A stretch of DNA of 6,904 nucleotides from Candidatus Elarobacter sp. (lineage in GTDB: Bacteria > Vulcanimicrobiota > Vulcanimicrobiia > Vulcanimicrobiales > Vulcanimicrobiaceae). A program made the position numbers and the translations under genes. The DNA lies in contig JASLGJ010000258.1 of NCBI GenBank assembly GCA_030150085.1, forward strand, positions 1 through 6,904, given 5' to 3'. The notes below the pieces were generated by a model. It had not been told where the DNA came from. It worked only from the letters and a program-made list of their open reading frames with translations, and did no database searches. Below are positions 1-6,115 of the stretch, in pieces (positions within the stretch are counted from its first letter, which is position 1; each line of letters opens with the position of its first letter).

Positions 1-611
1 ACGCGGCCGCCGTGCGGGTCGAGAGCGCCGGCGAGCGCGTCGCCGCGGTGCGCACGCGGCGCGCGCGCTTCACCGCCCCGCACGTCGTGAACGCGGCCGG
101 CGCGTGGGCGGGCAGCCTGGCCGGGGTTCCCGCCGCGGCCGCCGTGCCGGTCGCGCCGGTCAAGGGACAGATGCTCGCGCTCGCGTCCGCGCTGCCGGTC
201 CGGCGCGTCACCTGGCTCGACGACTGGTACCTCGTGCCGCGCCGCGAGGGCCGGCTGCTGGTCGGCGCGACGAGCGAACGCGCGCGGTTCGACCGGCGCG
301 TCACGGCGGGCGCGGTGCACGGGCTCCTCGCCGCGCTGCTCGAGCGGCTCCCCGCGCTGAGCGACGCGGCCCTGGTCGAGACCTGGGCGGGCTTGCGGCC
401 GGGCACGCCCGACGGGCTGCCGTATCTGGGCCCGACCCCGTTCCAGGGGTACGCCGTCGCCTGCGGGCACTACCGCAACGGGATCCTGCTCGCGCCGATC
501 ACCGCGTCCCTGATCGCGGGGCTGGTGGCCGGCGAGCGAGTCGAGCTGGACCCCGCGTTCCTCCCGAACCGCGACGTCCCGGCCGACCGCGACCAGGCCC
601 AGGCTGTTTGA
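1..611 (+). CDS. ThiO/glycine-oxidase-like FAD-dependent amine oxidase, C-terminal part (5' truncated)
   Basis: Only the last roughly 200 residues are present; the frame is open to the left edge, so the FAD-binding Rossmann N-terminus lies upstream and the GTG at position 12 is not taken as a start. Visible motifs are those of DAO-fold flavoenzymes close to glycine oxidase ThiO: VVNAAGAWAG, PVKGQML (start of the substrate-domain sheet), WYLVPRREGRLLVGATSE, ETWAGLRPGTPDGLPYLGP, and the C-terminal FAD-contacting segment GHYRNGILLAP. Family enzymes oxidatively deaminate glycine or other small amino acids or amines to an imine or oxoacid with release of H2O2; ThiO itself feeds thiazole synthesis. 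No thiS, thiG or thiE is visible here, and the gene lies upstream of an apparent biosynthetic operon, so a tailoring role on an amino-acid-like intermediate is as likely as thiamine synthesis. It ends with TGA at 609-611, 105 nt before the next gene. Family call is strong; substrate is unknown. Confidence 0.88.
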   Translation, partial: AAAVRVESAGERVAAVRTRRARFTAPHVVNAAGAWAGSLAGVPAAAAVPVAPVKGQMLALASALPVRRVTWLDDWYLVPRREGRLLVGATSERARFDRRVTAGAVHGLLAALLERLPALSDAALVETWAGLRPGTPDGLPYLGPTPFQGYAVACGHYRNGILLAPITASLIAGLVAGERVELDPAFLPNRDVPADRDQAQAV

Positions 612-659
612 CCTAGGAAGGACCGGGCGAGGGCGGCTTGCAATCAGCGTTGACCCGGT

Positions 660-671
660 TGCCGCGCGGCA
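660..671. repeat. 12-bp perfect palindrome in the gap before the aldo/keto reductase gene
   Basis: TGCCGCGCGGCA reads identically on both strands and sits in the 105-nt gap (612-716), 45 nt before the start codon at 717. It could be an operator half-site pair or a small hairpin. In DNA this GC-rich, short CG palindromes arise by chance, and no convincing -10 element lies beside it. A TTGACC at 650-655 would do for a -35 box but has no matching -10 at 16-18 nt. The gap is the most likely place in the window for an operon promoter, but this is only a candidate. Confidence 0.2.
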
Positions 672-716
672 GCCGCGCCCGTTCCGCTCCGGGTCCGCCG
701 AACGTTGAGGAGATCG

Positions 717-1700
717 ATGCGATACCGCACCTTGGGCCGACTGGGCTGGGAGATCAGCGAGGTGGGGTACGGCATGTGGGGCATCGCCGGCGGCTCGGGC
801 GGCTTCACCGACGCGGACTACGACACCGCGCCGCGCTGCCTGGAGCGCGCGCTCGAGCTGGGCTGCAACTTCTTCGACACCGCCTCGTCCTACGGCGGCG
901 GCCTGAGCGAACGGATGCTGGGGCGGCTGCTGCGCGAGCACCGCGAGCGGCGCATCTACGTCGCGACCAAGATCGCGCCCAAGAACCGCGAGTGGCCGCC
1001 CCGCCCCGGCGACACGCTCGACGACGTGTTCCCGCCCGACCACATCCGCGCGTCGGTCTACAAGAGCCTGGAGAACATGGGCCTCGAGCGCATCGACCTG
1101 ATGCAGTTCCACGTCTGGGAAGACCGCTGGGCGGACGACGAGCGCTGGCAGAGCGCGATGAGCGACCTCAAGCGCGAGGGCGTGATCGGCGGGATCGGGA
1201 TCAGCGTCAACCGCTGGGAGCCGGCGAACTGCCTGCGGGCGCTCGACACCGGGCTGATCGACGCCATCCAGGTGATCTACAACGTCTTCGACCAGTCGCC
1301 CGAGGACGAGTTGTTCGTCCGCGCCAGGAAAGACGACATCGGCATCATCGCGCGCGTGCCGTTCGACGAGGGCGGGCTGACCGGCACGCTGCGGGCCGAC
1401 ACCACCTTTCCGGCGGACGACTGGCGCAGCACCTACTTCGGGCCCGAGAACCTGCTGCCCACGGTGCGGCGCGCCGACGCGCTCGCAGCGCTCGTGCCCG
1501 ACGGCATGACGCTGCCCGAGCTGACGCTGCGCTTCATCCTGCAGAACGACGCGGTGAGCACCGTCATCCCCGGCATGCGCCAGGTGCGCCACGTCGAGGC
1601 CAACCTCGGGACCAGCGACGGGCGGGCGCTGCCCGACGAGCTGCTGGCCGAGCTGCGCCGCCACCGCTGGGACCGCAGCCCGACCGCGTGGTCGGGCTGA
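717..1700 (+). CDS. Aldo/keto reductase
   Basis: A 327-residue NADPH-type aldo/keto reductase, the usual length for this TIM-barrel superfamily. The catalytic tetrad is visible: D54 and Y59 (FFDTASSYGGG), K85 (YVATKIAPK) and H132 (MQFHVWED). The C-terminal half carries the cofactor-side IGISVN segment and STVIPGMRQVRHVEAN, then a terminal HRWDRSP. Family members reduce aldehydes or ketones to alcohols in the cytoplasm, or run in reverse; the substrate cannot be read from the sequence. The ATG at 717 is chosen because GAGGAG lies at 707-712 and MRYRTLGRLG is the normal N-terminus of the family. The TTG at 705 would add four residues and bury the ribosome-binding site. It follows the ThiO-like gene after 105 nt and precedes the sulfotransferase-like gene by 4 nt, suggesting co-transcription and translational coupling with the latter. 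It could supply or remove a carbonyl/hydroxyl in the putative pathway, and that hydroxyl could be the sulfonation site (inference). Confidence 0.93.
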   Translation: MRYRTLGRLGWEISEVGYGMWGIAGGSGGFTDADYDTAPRCLERALELGCNFFDTASSYGGGLSERMLGRLLREHRERRIYVATKIAPKNREWPPRPGDTLDDVFPPDHIRASVYKSLENMGLERIDLMQFHVWEDRWADDERWQSAMSDLKREGVIGGIGISVNRWEPANCLRALDTGLIDAIQVIYNVFDQSPEDELFVRARKDDIGIIARVPFDEGGLTGTLRADTTFPADDWRSTYFGPENLLPTVRRADALAALVPDGMTLPELTLRFILQNDAVSTVIPGMRQVRHVEANLGTSDGRALPDELLAELRRHRWDRSPTAWSG

Positions 1701-1704
1701 GCCG

Positions 1705-2424
1705 GTGAAGCTGATCGCCCTGTGGGCGCACCAGCGCGCCGTGTCGACCGCGTTCCTGCGCATGATGATCGCGCGCGGCGACGTCACGGTCGTGCACGAG
1801 CCGCTGGTGACGCTCACCGACGAGGGCGCCGTGCCGCTCCCCGACGGGCGCGGCGGCACGGTCGAGGCGCGCTCGGCGGGCGAGGTGCTGGCGCACCTGG
1901 GCGCGCTGGCGCGCGAGCGCCCGGTGTTCTTCAAGGACACGGTCGAGTACCGCTACCAGTACCTGTTCGACCACCCCGCGGCGATCGCGGAGATCGACCA
2001 CACCTTCATCGTGCGCGATCCGCGCAAGGCGATCAACTCGCTGTACGCGATGAAGCCCAGCTTCACCCGGCCCGAGGCCGGCTACGAGCACCTCTACGAC
2101 CTCTTTCGGCTGGTCGAGTCGGTGCAGGGCAAGCCGCCCACCGTGGTGCACGCGGAGCGGCTGCTGCGCGAGCCCGAGCGCACCATCCGGCGCTACTGCG
2201 AGGCGGTCGGCCTGCCGTTCGTGCCCCAGGCGCTGCGCTGGCAGCCCGAGGAGCGCCCGGAGTGGCGGCGCACCCGGCAGTGGCACACCGACGCCAGCCG
2301 CAGCTCCGGCTTCGCCCCGACCGAGAAGCGGTACGACGTGACGGTCGACAACGACGAGCGGCTGCGCGCGTTCTACGACTACCACCTCCCGTTCTACGAG
2401 CGCCTGGTCGAGCACGCGCTCTAG
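1705..2424 (+). CDS. Sulfotransferase-like family protein
   Basis: 239 residues, starting at a GTG 4 nt after the aldo/keto reductase stop with no clear Shine-Dalgarno, so probably translated by coupling. The N-terminus IALWAHQRAVSTAFLRMM (residues 4-21) matches the PAPS 5'-phosphosulfate loop of bacterial sulfotransferase-like proteins, usually written ...W-x-x-P-R-S-x-S-T-A-F. Here the Pro-Arg-Ser is changed to Gln10-Arg11-Ala12, keeping Arg11, Ser14 and Thr15. A second expected site, FIVRDPRKAINSLY, supplies R104 and S112, the positions that bind the 3'-phosphate of PAPS. HEP (31-33) and FFKD (75-78) are also typical of this subfamily. Sulfotransferases move a sulfuryl group from PAPS to a hydroxyl or amine. 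Direct placement 51 nt before the encapsulin gene makes it a candidate shell cargo, but no recognised cargo-loading peptide is seen at its C-terminus (YERLVEHAL). Some relatives are annotated as branched-chain-aminotransferase-like by mistake. Family confidence is high; activity is moderately certain because of the altered loop. Confidence 0.85.
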   Translation: MKLIALWAHQRAVSTAFLRMMIARGDVTVVHEPLVTLTDEGAVPLPDGRGGTVEARSAGEVLAHLGALARERPVFFKDTVEYRYQYLFDHPAAIAEIDHTFIVRDPRKAINSLYAMKPSFTRPEAGYEHLYDLFRLVESVQGKPPTVVHAERLLREPERTIRRYCEAVGLPFVPQALRWQPEERPEWRRTRQWHTDASRSSGFAPTEKRYDVTVDNDERLRAFYDYHLPFYERLVEHAL

Positions 2425-2462
2425 CTCCCGCCCCACGCGATCTCGAACAACCGCAGCGATCC

Positions 2463-2468
2463 AAGGAG
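2463..2468 (+). promoter_or_regulatory. Strong Shine-Dalgarno of the encapsulin gene
   Basis: AAGGAG lies 7 nt before the ATG at 2476, close to ideal. It fixes the start and is the best ribosome-binding site in the window. The genes just before and after (starts at 1705 and 3326) have weak or no such site. This predicts extra translation of the shell gene relative to its operon partners. Confidence 0.85.
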
Positions 2469-2475
2469 AAACGGC

Positions 2476-3321
2476 ATGTCAGCCTCGGAAACGAGCACGG
2501 CGGTCCTGTCACCCGGTGAAGCCTTCGCCCAAGCCTTCGCGCGCGACGGCGCGAAGGCCGAAGTCCGCTTCGACTTCACGATCACCGACGCGTTCAAGCC
2601 GACCCAGGACCGGCCGCGCCTGACCGTGCGCAACCTCTTCAAGAAGCGCCCGGTGCGCGACGAGGTCACGCGCTTCTGGCAAGAGACGCGCCCGCCCAAG
2701 GAGCAGACGAAGGGCATCCGCGAGGGCGAGCTGCGCCAGGAGGCGACCTTCCGCTTCGGAATGGGCGAGGGCCGGGTGTACCCGATCTCGGCTTGGGTCC
2801 AGATCCCCGAGGAACTGCTGAACGATCCCGACGGCCTGGCGGTGTTCATCGACTACCGCCTGCTGGTGCGCCTGGCGACGGCCGAGAACCAGGCCCTCAC
2901 GCTGGGCCCGCACGGCCTGCTCAACGTGCCCGGGCTGACCCGCCTGCCCTACGGCGGCGACTACGTCTCGGGCATCATGGCGGCGTGCAACGAGATCGAG
3001 CAGAACGGCGCGACCGCGCACGCCATGATCGTCAACCCCTACGACTACTACAACCACCTGGTCGGCAACCGCGGCGTGCTGGGCGATCTGGCCCGCAACG
3101 GCACGCTGATCACCCGCACCCGCATGGTCGCGCGCGGCTGCGCGCTGGTGGGCGACTTCGCGGTCGCGGCGCGCCTGCTCGACCTCGAGAAGTCGGTCAT
3201 CAAGGTCGGCCAGCCGCCCGAGGGCACCTTCGCCGCGCCCGGCACCGCGGTCATGGCCGAGATCTACGAAGGCCTGGCGGTGCACCTGCCGACCCACTTC
3301 TTCCACGTCGTCCCGGTGTAG
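2476..3321 (+). CDS. Encapsulin-like HK97-fold shell protein (family 3 type, PF05065-like)
   Basis: 281 residues, nearly the size of the mature HK97 capsid subunit (282), and aligned by eye to it along its length. LTVRNLF (49-55) matches the start of the mature phage protein. Residues 60-103 correspond to the E-loop. ISAWVQIPEELLNDPDGL (104-121) with the helix VFIDYRLLVRLATAENQAL (123-141) matches the spine helix. GLLNVPGL precedes the A-domain, MIVNPYDYYNHL (184-195) equals the phage IVLNP-R-DWHNI segment, and AEIYEGLAV (261-269) equals the C-terminal CEERLALAHY strand. There is a short N-terminal arm of about 48 residues and no 100-residue scaffolding domain. No protease, portal, terminase or tail gene is present; the neighbours are metabolic enzymes. 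Family 3 encapsulins are known as HK97-type proteins embedded in biosynthetic gene clusters, so a self-assembling protein compartment is the best reading. Shell size and cargo are inferred, not seen. It lies 51 nt after the sulfotransferase-like gene and 4 nt before the transporter gene. The alternative, a domesticated or decaying prophage capsid, is less likely given the intact frame and operon fit. Confidence 0.85.
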   Translation: MSASETSTAVLSPGEAFAQAFARDGAKAEVRFDFTITDAFKPTQDRPRLTVRNLFKKRPVRDEVTRFWQETRPPKEQTKGIREGELRQEATFRFGMGEGRVYPISAWVQIPEELLNDPDGLAVFIDYRLLVRLATAENQALTLGPHGLLNVPGLTRLPYGGDYVSGIMAACNEIEQNGATAHAMIVNPYDYYNHLVGNRGVLGDLARNGTLITRTRMVARGCALVGDFAVAARLLDLEKSVIKVGQPPEGTFAAPGTAVMAEIYEGLAVHLPTHFFHVVPV

Positions 3322-3325
3322 CGCG

Positions 3326-4522
3326 ATGAGCGCTGCCGCGCCGGCCCGCCCGGGCTGGCTCTTCGCCCCCTACATGCCGCTCTACGTCGGCGTGTTCTTC
3401 TGCTTTCTGGGGATCGGGGCGTCGCTGGCGACGATCCCGTTCTACGTGCTCGGCGTGCTGCACCGCGACGCCGTGGCCGTCGGCACCGCGGTCGCGCTGC
3501 TCTCGGTCGCGGTGGTGATCGCGCGCCCGGTCGCGGGGCGGCTGGCCGACCGCTACGGCTACAAGCTGATCATGCTCGTGGGCGCGCTCGTCTGCGCGCT
3601 GGCGGGCGCGCTGTACTTCGCCGCCACGACGTTCGAGCTGGCGCTGGCGGTGCGCGTGCTGCACGGGATCGGCGAGGCGCTGACGTTCCAGGCCGGCCTG
3701 ACCTGGATGTCCCGCATCGTGCCGCAGGACCGGCGCGGCCAGCTGATGGGCCTGCTCGGGGTGGCGATGTGGAGCGGCATCACGCTGGGCGGCCTGAGCG
3801 CGCCGCTGCTGATGCACTGGGCCGGCTTCGCCCCGGTCTGGGCCTTCTGCGCCGTCACGCCGCTGATCGGCCTGGCGGTGATCGCCTCCAAGCCCAAGCC
3901 CGACCAGGAGTACGTCAACACGCGCCACGCGATCTTCCCGCCCAGCGCGCTGATCCCGGGCGTGGCGCTGGCGCTGGCCTCGGCCGGCTACGTCGCGCTG
4001 GCCTCGTTCGTCGCGCTGCACCTGGCCCAGCGCGGGATCGCCAACGGCATCGCGGCCTTCAACGCGTTCGGCTTCACCTACGTCGGCGTGCGGCTCAAGT
4101 GGGGGCGCCTGTCCGACACCGTCGGCCCGTACCGGGTCGTGCTGTGGTCGGGATTCGTCGAGGCGCTCGGCCTGCTGCTGGTCGGGATCGCGCCCAACCT
4201 GGTCGTGGCGGTGATCGGCGGCCTGGTGACCGGCGCCGGGCTGTCGCTGCTCTTCCCGGCCCTGACGCTGGTCGTGATGGACAACACCGAGAAGGCCCAG
4301 CACGGCACGGCGCTGGGGATGTACACCTCGTTCTGGGACCTCGGCCTGGCCGCCGGCGCGCCGCTGGCGGGCTTCGTCGCGGGCCTGTGGGGCTATCCCG
4401 CGATCTACTTCGTGATGCTCGCGCTGGCGGTGCTGTCGGGCCTGCTGGGCAGCCAGAAGGCGGTCCAGCAGCGCTTCATCACCTCGCTGCAGCCGGCGGC
4501 GCACGGCCCGGGAAGCGCCTGA
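3326..4522 (+). CDS. MFS transporter (12 predicted membrane helices)
   Basis: 398 residues of strongly hydrophobic sequence with the two-fold MFS plan. The loop between helices 2 and 3 has motif A, GRLADRYGYK (71-80), and its repeat in the second half is GRLSDTVGPYR, after the central cytoplasmic loop KPKPDQEYVNTRH. RVLHGIGEALTFQAGLTW corresponds to the helix 4-5 region. The family uses the proton gradient to move small solutes; the general pattern resembles AraJ/YhhS-type drug or metabolite exporters, but direction and substrate are not determined. The ATG at 3326 is 4 nt after the encapsulin stop with no good ribosome-binding site, so coupling is likely. In this operon it could export the pathway product, protect the producer, or import the precursor (inference). 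A 26-nt gap with a GC hairpin separates it from the PhzF-family gene. Confidence 0.92.
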   Translation: MSAAAPARPGWLFAPYMPLYVGVFFCFLGIGASLATIPFYVLGVLHRDAVAVGTAVALLSVAVVIARPVAGRLADRYGYKLIMLVGALVCALAGALYFAATTFELALAVRVLHGIGEALTFQAGLTWMSRIVPQDRRGQLMGLLGVAMWSGITLGGLSAPLLMHWAGFAPVWAFCAVTPLIGLAVIASKPKPDQEYVNTRHAIFPPSALIPGVALALASAGYVALASFVALHLAQRGIANGIAAFNAFGFTYVGVRLKWGRLSDTVGPYRVVLWSGFVEALGLLLVGIAPNLVVAVIGGLVTGAGLSLLFPALTLVVMDNTEKAQHGTALGMYTSFWDLGLAAGAPLAGFVAGLWGYPAIYFVMLALAVLSGLLGSQKAVQQRFITSLQPAAHGPGSA

Positions 4523-4524
4523 GC

Positions 4525-4545
4525 GGCGGGGCGCGAAACCCCGCC
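4525..4545 (+). promoter_or_regulatory. GC hairpin between the MFS stop and the PhzF-family start
   Basis: GGCGGGG (4525-4531) pairs perfectly with CCCCGCC (4539-4545) across a 7-nt loop, giving a 7-bp all-GC stem that ends 3 nt before the ATG at 4549. No run of T follows, so it is not a standard intrinsic terminator. Folded, it would cover the place where a ribosome-binding site should be. It may lower translation of the PhzF-family gene, or stabilise the upstream mRNA end. Function is not shown. Confidence 0.4.
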
Positions 4546-4548
4546 CCG

Positions 4549-5442
4549 ATGGCACGCCAACTCGAAATCCACCTCGTCGACGCGTTCAGCGCTACGCCGC
4601 TGCAGGGCAACGCCTGCGCCGTCGTGCTGGACGCGCGCGGTCTGGACGACGCCGCCATGCAGGCGATCGCGCGCGAGACCAACCAGTCCGAGACCTCGTT
4701 CGTGTTCCCCGGCGACGGCGAAGCCGACTTCGTCGTACGCTACTGGACGCCGATCTTCGAGATCCCGCTGGCCGGCCACCCGACCGTCGCGACCACCCAC
4801 GCGCTGCGCGAGAGCGGCGCGATCGCGGCCGACCGCGACGTCATCCGGCTCAAGATGCCGGCCGCGGTGATGCCGGTGACGATCCGCCCGCACGCGAGCG
4901 CGGTCTACGCGATGTCGCAGCCGCCGCCGGTCTTCATGCGCACGGTGCCGCGGGCCGACATCGCGGCCGGCCTGGGCCTGGACGACGCGGACCTGCTCGC
5001 GGGCACGACCCCGCAGACGGTCAGCACCGGCGCGCCGCAGCTGATGGTCGCGCTGGCCTCGCGCGCGGCGCTGGACCGCTGCGATCCCGACCGGCGCGCG
5101 CTGTTCCGGCGCGCCGACTGCGAGTGGTCGTCGGTGCACTGCTTCATCCGCGGCGACGGCAGGCCGGGGGACGAAGAGGCGACCCTGGTCGCGCGCAACT
5201 TCGCCAACGACGGCGACGTGCCCGAGGACCCCTTCACCGGCTCGGCGACCGGCAACATGGCCGCCTACTGCGCGCGCTACGGCATCGTGCGCGAGCGCAG
5301 CTACGTGGTGCACCAGGGCGCGTACGTGCAGCGCCCCGGCCGCGCCGAAGTGGAGGTCGGCGGCGAGCCGCCCGACGCGATCGGCCGCATCACCGTCGCC
5401 GGCTCCGCGGTGACGACCCTGCGCGGCACGCTGCTGCTGTGA
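4549..5442 (+). CDS. PhzF-family isomerase/epimerase
   Basis: 297 residues, typical for the PhzF/diaminopimelate-epimerase-like fold with two similar alpha/beta halves. Landmarks: VDAFSATPLQGNACAVV (10-26), NQSETSFV with the catalytic glutamate E48 (equivalent of PhzF E45), the GHPT segment with H77 (76-79), and EDPFTGSATGN (226-236) with D227 and S232, the expected partners in the active site. PhzF of phenazine synthesis isomerises trans-2,3-dihydro-3-hydroxyanthranilate; most relatives have unknown substrates, and no other phz gene is visible here, so the symbol is not given. The ATG at 4549 lies 26 nt after the MFS stop. The upstream run of open frame in the same phase overlaps the MFS gene and is a shadow. 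The TGA at 5440-5442 overlaps a GTG at 5439, a relic of a GTGA junction with the next operon gene. The protein probably performs a proton shuffle or isomerisation in the putative pathway (inference). Confidence 0.92.
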   Translation: MARQLEIHLVDAFSATPLQGNACAVVLDARGLDDAAMQAIARETNQSETSFVFPGDGEADFVVRYWTPIFEIPLAGHPTVATTHALRESGAIAADRDVIRLKMPAAVMPVTIRPHASAVYAMSQPPPVFMRTVPRADIAAGLGLDDADLLAGTTPQTVSTGAPQLMVALASRAALDRCDPDRRALFRRADCEWSSVHCFIRGDGRPGDEEATLVARNFANDGDVPEDPFTGSATGNMAAYCARYGIVRERSYVVHQGAYVQRPGRAEVEVGGEPPDAIGRITVAGSAVTTLRGTLLL

Positions 5443-5446
5443 GCGC
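5436..5446 (+). repeat. Left copy of 11-bp direct repeat bracketing the low-GC islet
   Basis: GCTGTGAGCGC covers the stop codon of the PhzF-family gene. The same 11 bases recur at 6396-6406 over the start codon of the arginase-family gene; similarity extends to 13 of 15 positions (GCTGTGAGCGCYGGY). This may be a target-site duplication or a recombination footprint of the intervening segment. Confidence 0.6.
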
Positions 5447-5525
5447 TGGTGCCGGAACCCAAGCAGGGCACGGCAGATCGAATTGTAAAGGCGAAGCCCA
5501 TCTACTCCTGAAAGGGCGGGTGCCT

Positions 5526-6110
5526 TTGCATACGAATCGACGAGGTTTTTTACTGGCGGGGCCGACCATGCTTGCGGGATGCGCCGGCCAAGCCCGTATC
5601 ATGCCGACAGCGGGGCGGTTGCATCCGAGCTTCAACCAAGCAGAGCCCTCCGACCCGCCCACGTGCACGTCGAGCACGCAAATCAATTGTATCGACCCTG
5701 AGAGCGGGTTATACGTCATCGGCTCGGTCAGCGCTCGTATCGCGCCGAGCTCGGTACAATCGAGCTGGTTTTCGTCCGGCGGAGAGATCTATTTCGGTTC
5801 TCTCCAACGCTTTTCGACGGCGCTCGGGCAGTGCGTGATCGATAATGCAGCCCAGCTCACCGCCTACGCATTCTCGATGGCCCGCTATCTTCAGTCGAAC
5901 TGGCCGAAGTTCGCATCCGCGACGAACGATATCAAGACGTTCGTCGGCGTCTTTCTCGCAGGAGGGGCAACCGCGTTCGAACTGGTCGGAGCGGTCCTCG
6001 CCACGCTATCCGCGGGTGAATGGGCAATTCTACTACTCGCAATTGGGGTCACCGCTTATACCGTAGCCTCCGTATTTCGCTGCTATGCCATGACGAACGC
6101 GACACAGTAA
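5526..6110 (+). CDS. Hypothetical Tat-type lipoprotein with C-terminal hydrophobic hairpin
   Basis: I do not recognise the family. With the TTG at 5526 the product is 194 residues. TNRRGFLLAG (residues 3-12) fits a twin-arginine export motif, and MLAGC (15-19) is a perfect lipobox with C19 as the lipidated cysteine, so the protein is probably exported folded and anchored by lipid. A polar Ser/Thr-rich middle holds further cysteines (TCTSS, INCID, GQC). Near the end are two hydrophobic stretches, 139-161 (FVGVFLAGG...) and 166-184 (WAILLLAIGVTAYTVASVF), an unusual addition to a lipoprotein. The start is uncertain. AAGGG at 5512-5516 lies 9 nt before TTG 5526. GTG 5520 adds two residues. GTG 5439, overlapping the PhzF-family stop, would give 223 residues with a long pre-signal tail. 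ATG 5568 would lose the RR motif. Lower GC than its neighbours suggests acquisition. A membrane-associated partner follows after 5 nt. Confidence 0.65.
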   Translation: MHTNRRGFLLAGPTMLAGCAGQARIMPTAGRLHPSFNQAEPSDPPTCTSSTQINCIDPESGLYVIGSVSARIAPSSVQSSWFSSGGEIYFGSLQRFSTALGQCVIDNAAQLTAYAFSMARYLQSNWPKFASATNDIKTFVGVFLAGGATAFELVGAVLATLSAGEWAILLLAIGVTAYTVASVFRCYAMTNATQ

Positions 6111-6115
6111 CGACC

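Noticed and set aside
622..659. Terminator hairpin after the ThiO-like gene (ACCGGG 622-627 with CCCGGT 654-659)
   Set aside because: Only a 6-bp stem with a 26-nt loop and no T-run follows; expected by chance at this GC content.
650..680. A sigma-70 type promoter with TTGACC at 650-655
   Set aside because: No recognisable -10 hexamer lies at the right spacing; the region downstream is nearly all G and C.
705..716. TTG 705 as the start of the aldo/keto reductase
   Set aside because: It would overlap the GAGGAG ribosome-binding site at 707-712, and ATG 717 gives the normal family N-terminus.
2476..3321. Reading the HK97-fold gene as part of a prophage
   Set aside because: No terminase, portal, protease, tail or integrase gene is visible. 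Both neighbours are enzymes or transporters at 4-51 nt spacing with the same GC and strand, and the protein lacks the scaffold domain.
3251..4555. Long open frame on the minus strand opposite the MFS gene, and similar long minus-strand frames at 1564-2436, 2509-3306 and 4405-5313
   Set aside because: Low-complexity, Arg/Ala/Gly/His-rich products without motifs; they are the usual antisense shadows of GC-rich genes with third-position GC bias.
5483..5511. A promoter for the islet genes (TTGTAA at 5483, TCTACT at 5501)
   Set aside because: Spacing between the two boxes is only 12 nt and each box is a weak match.
5124..5525. Upstream extension of the lipoprotein frame into the PhzF-family gene
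   Set aside because: The extension is Arg/Ala-rich shadow sequence overlapping a clear gene, and the RR motif and lipobox place the natural N-terminus near 5520-5526.
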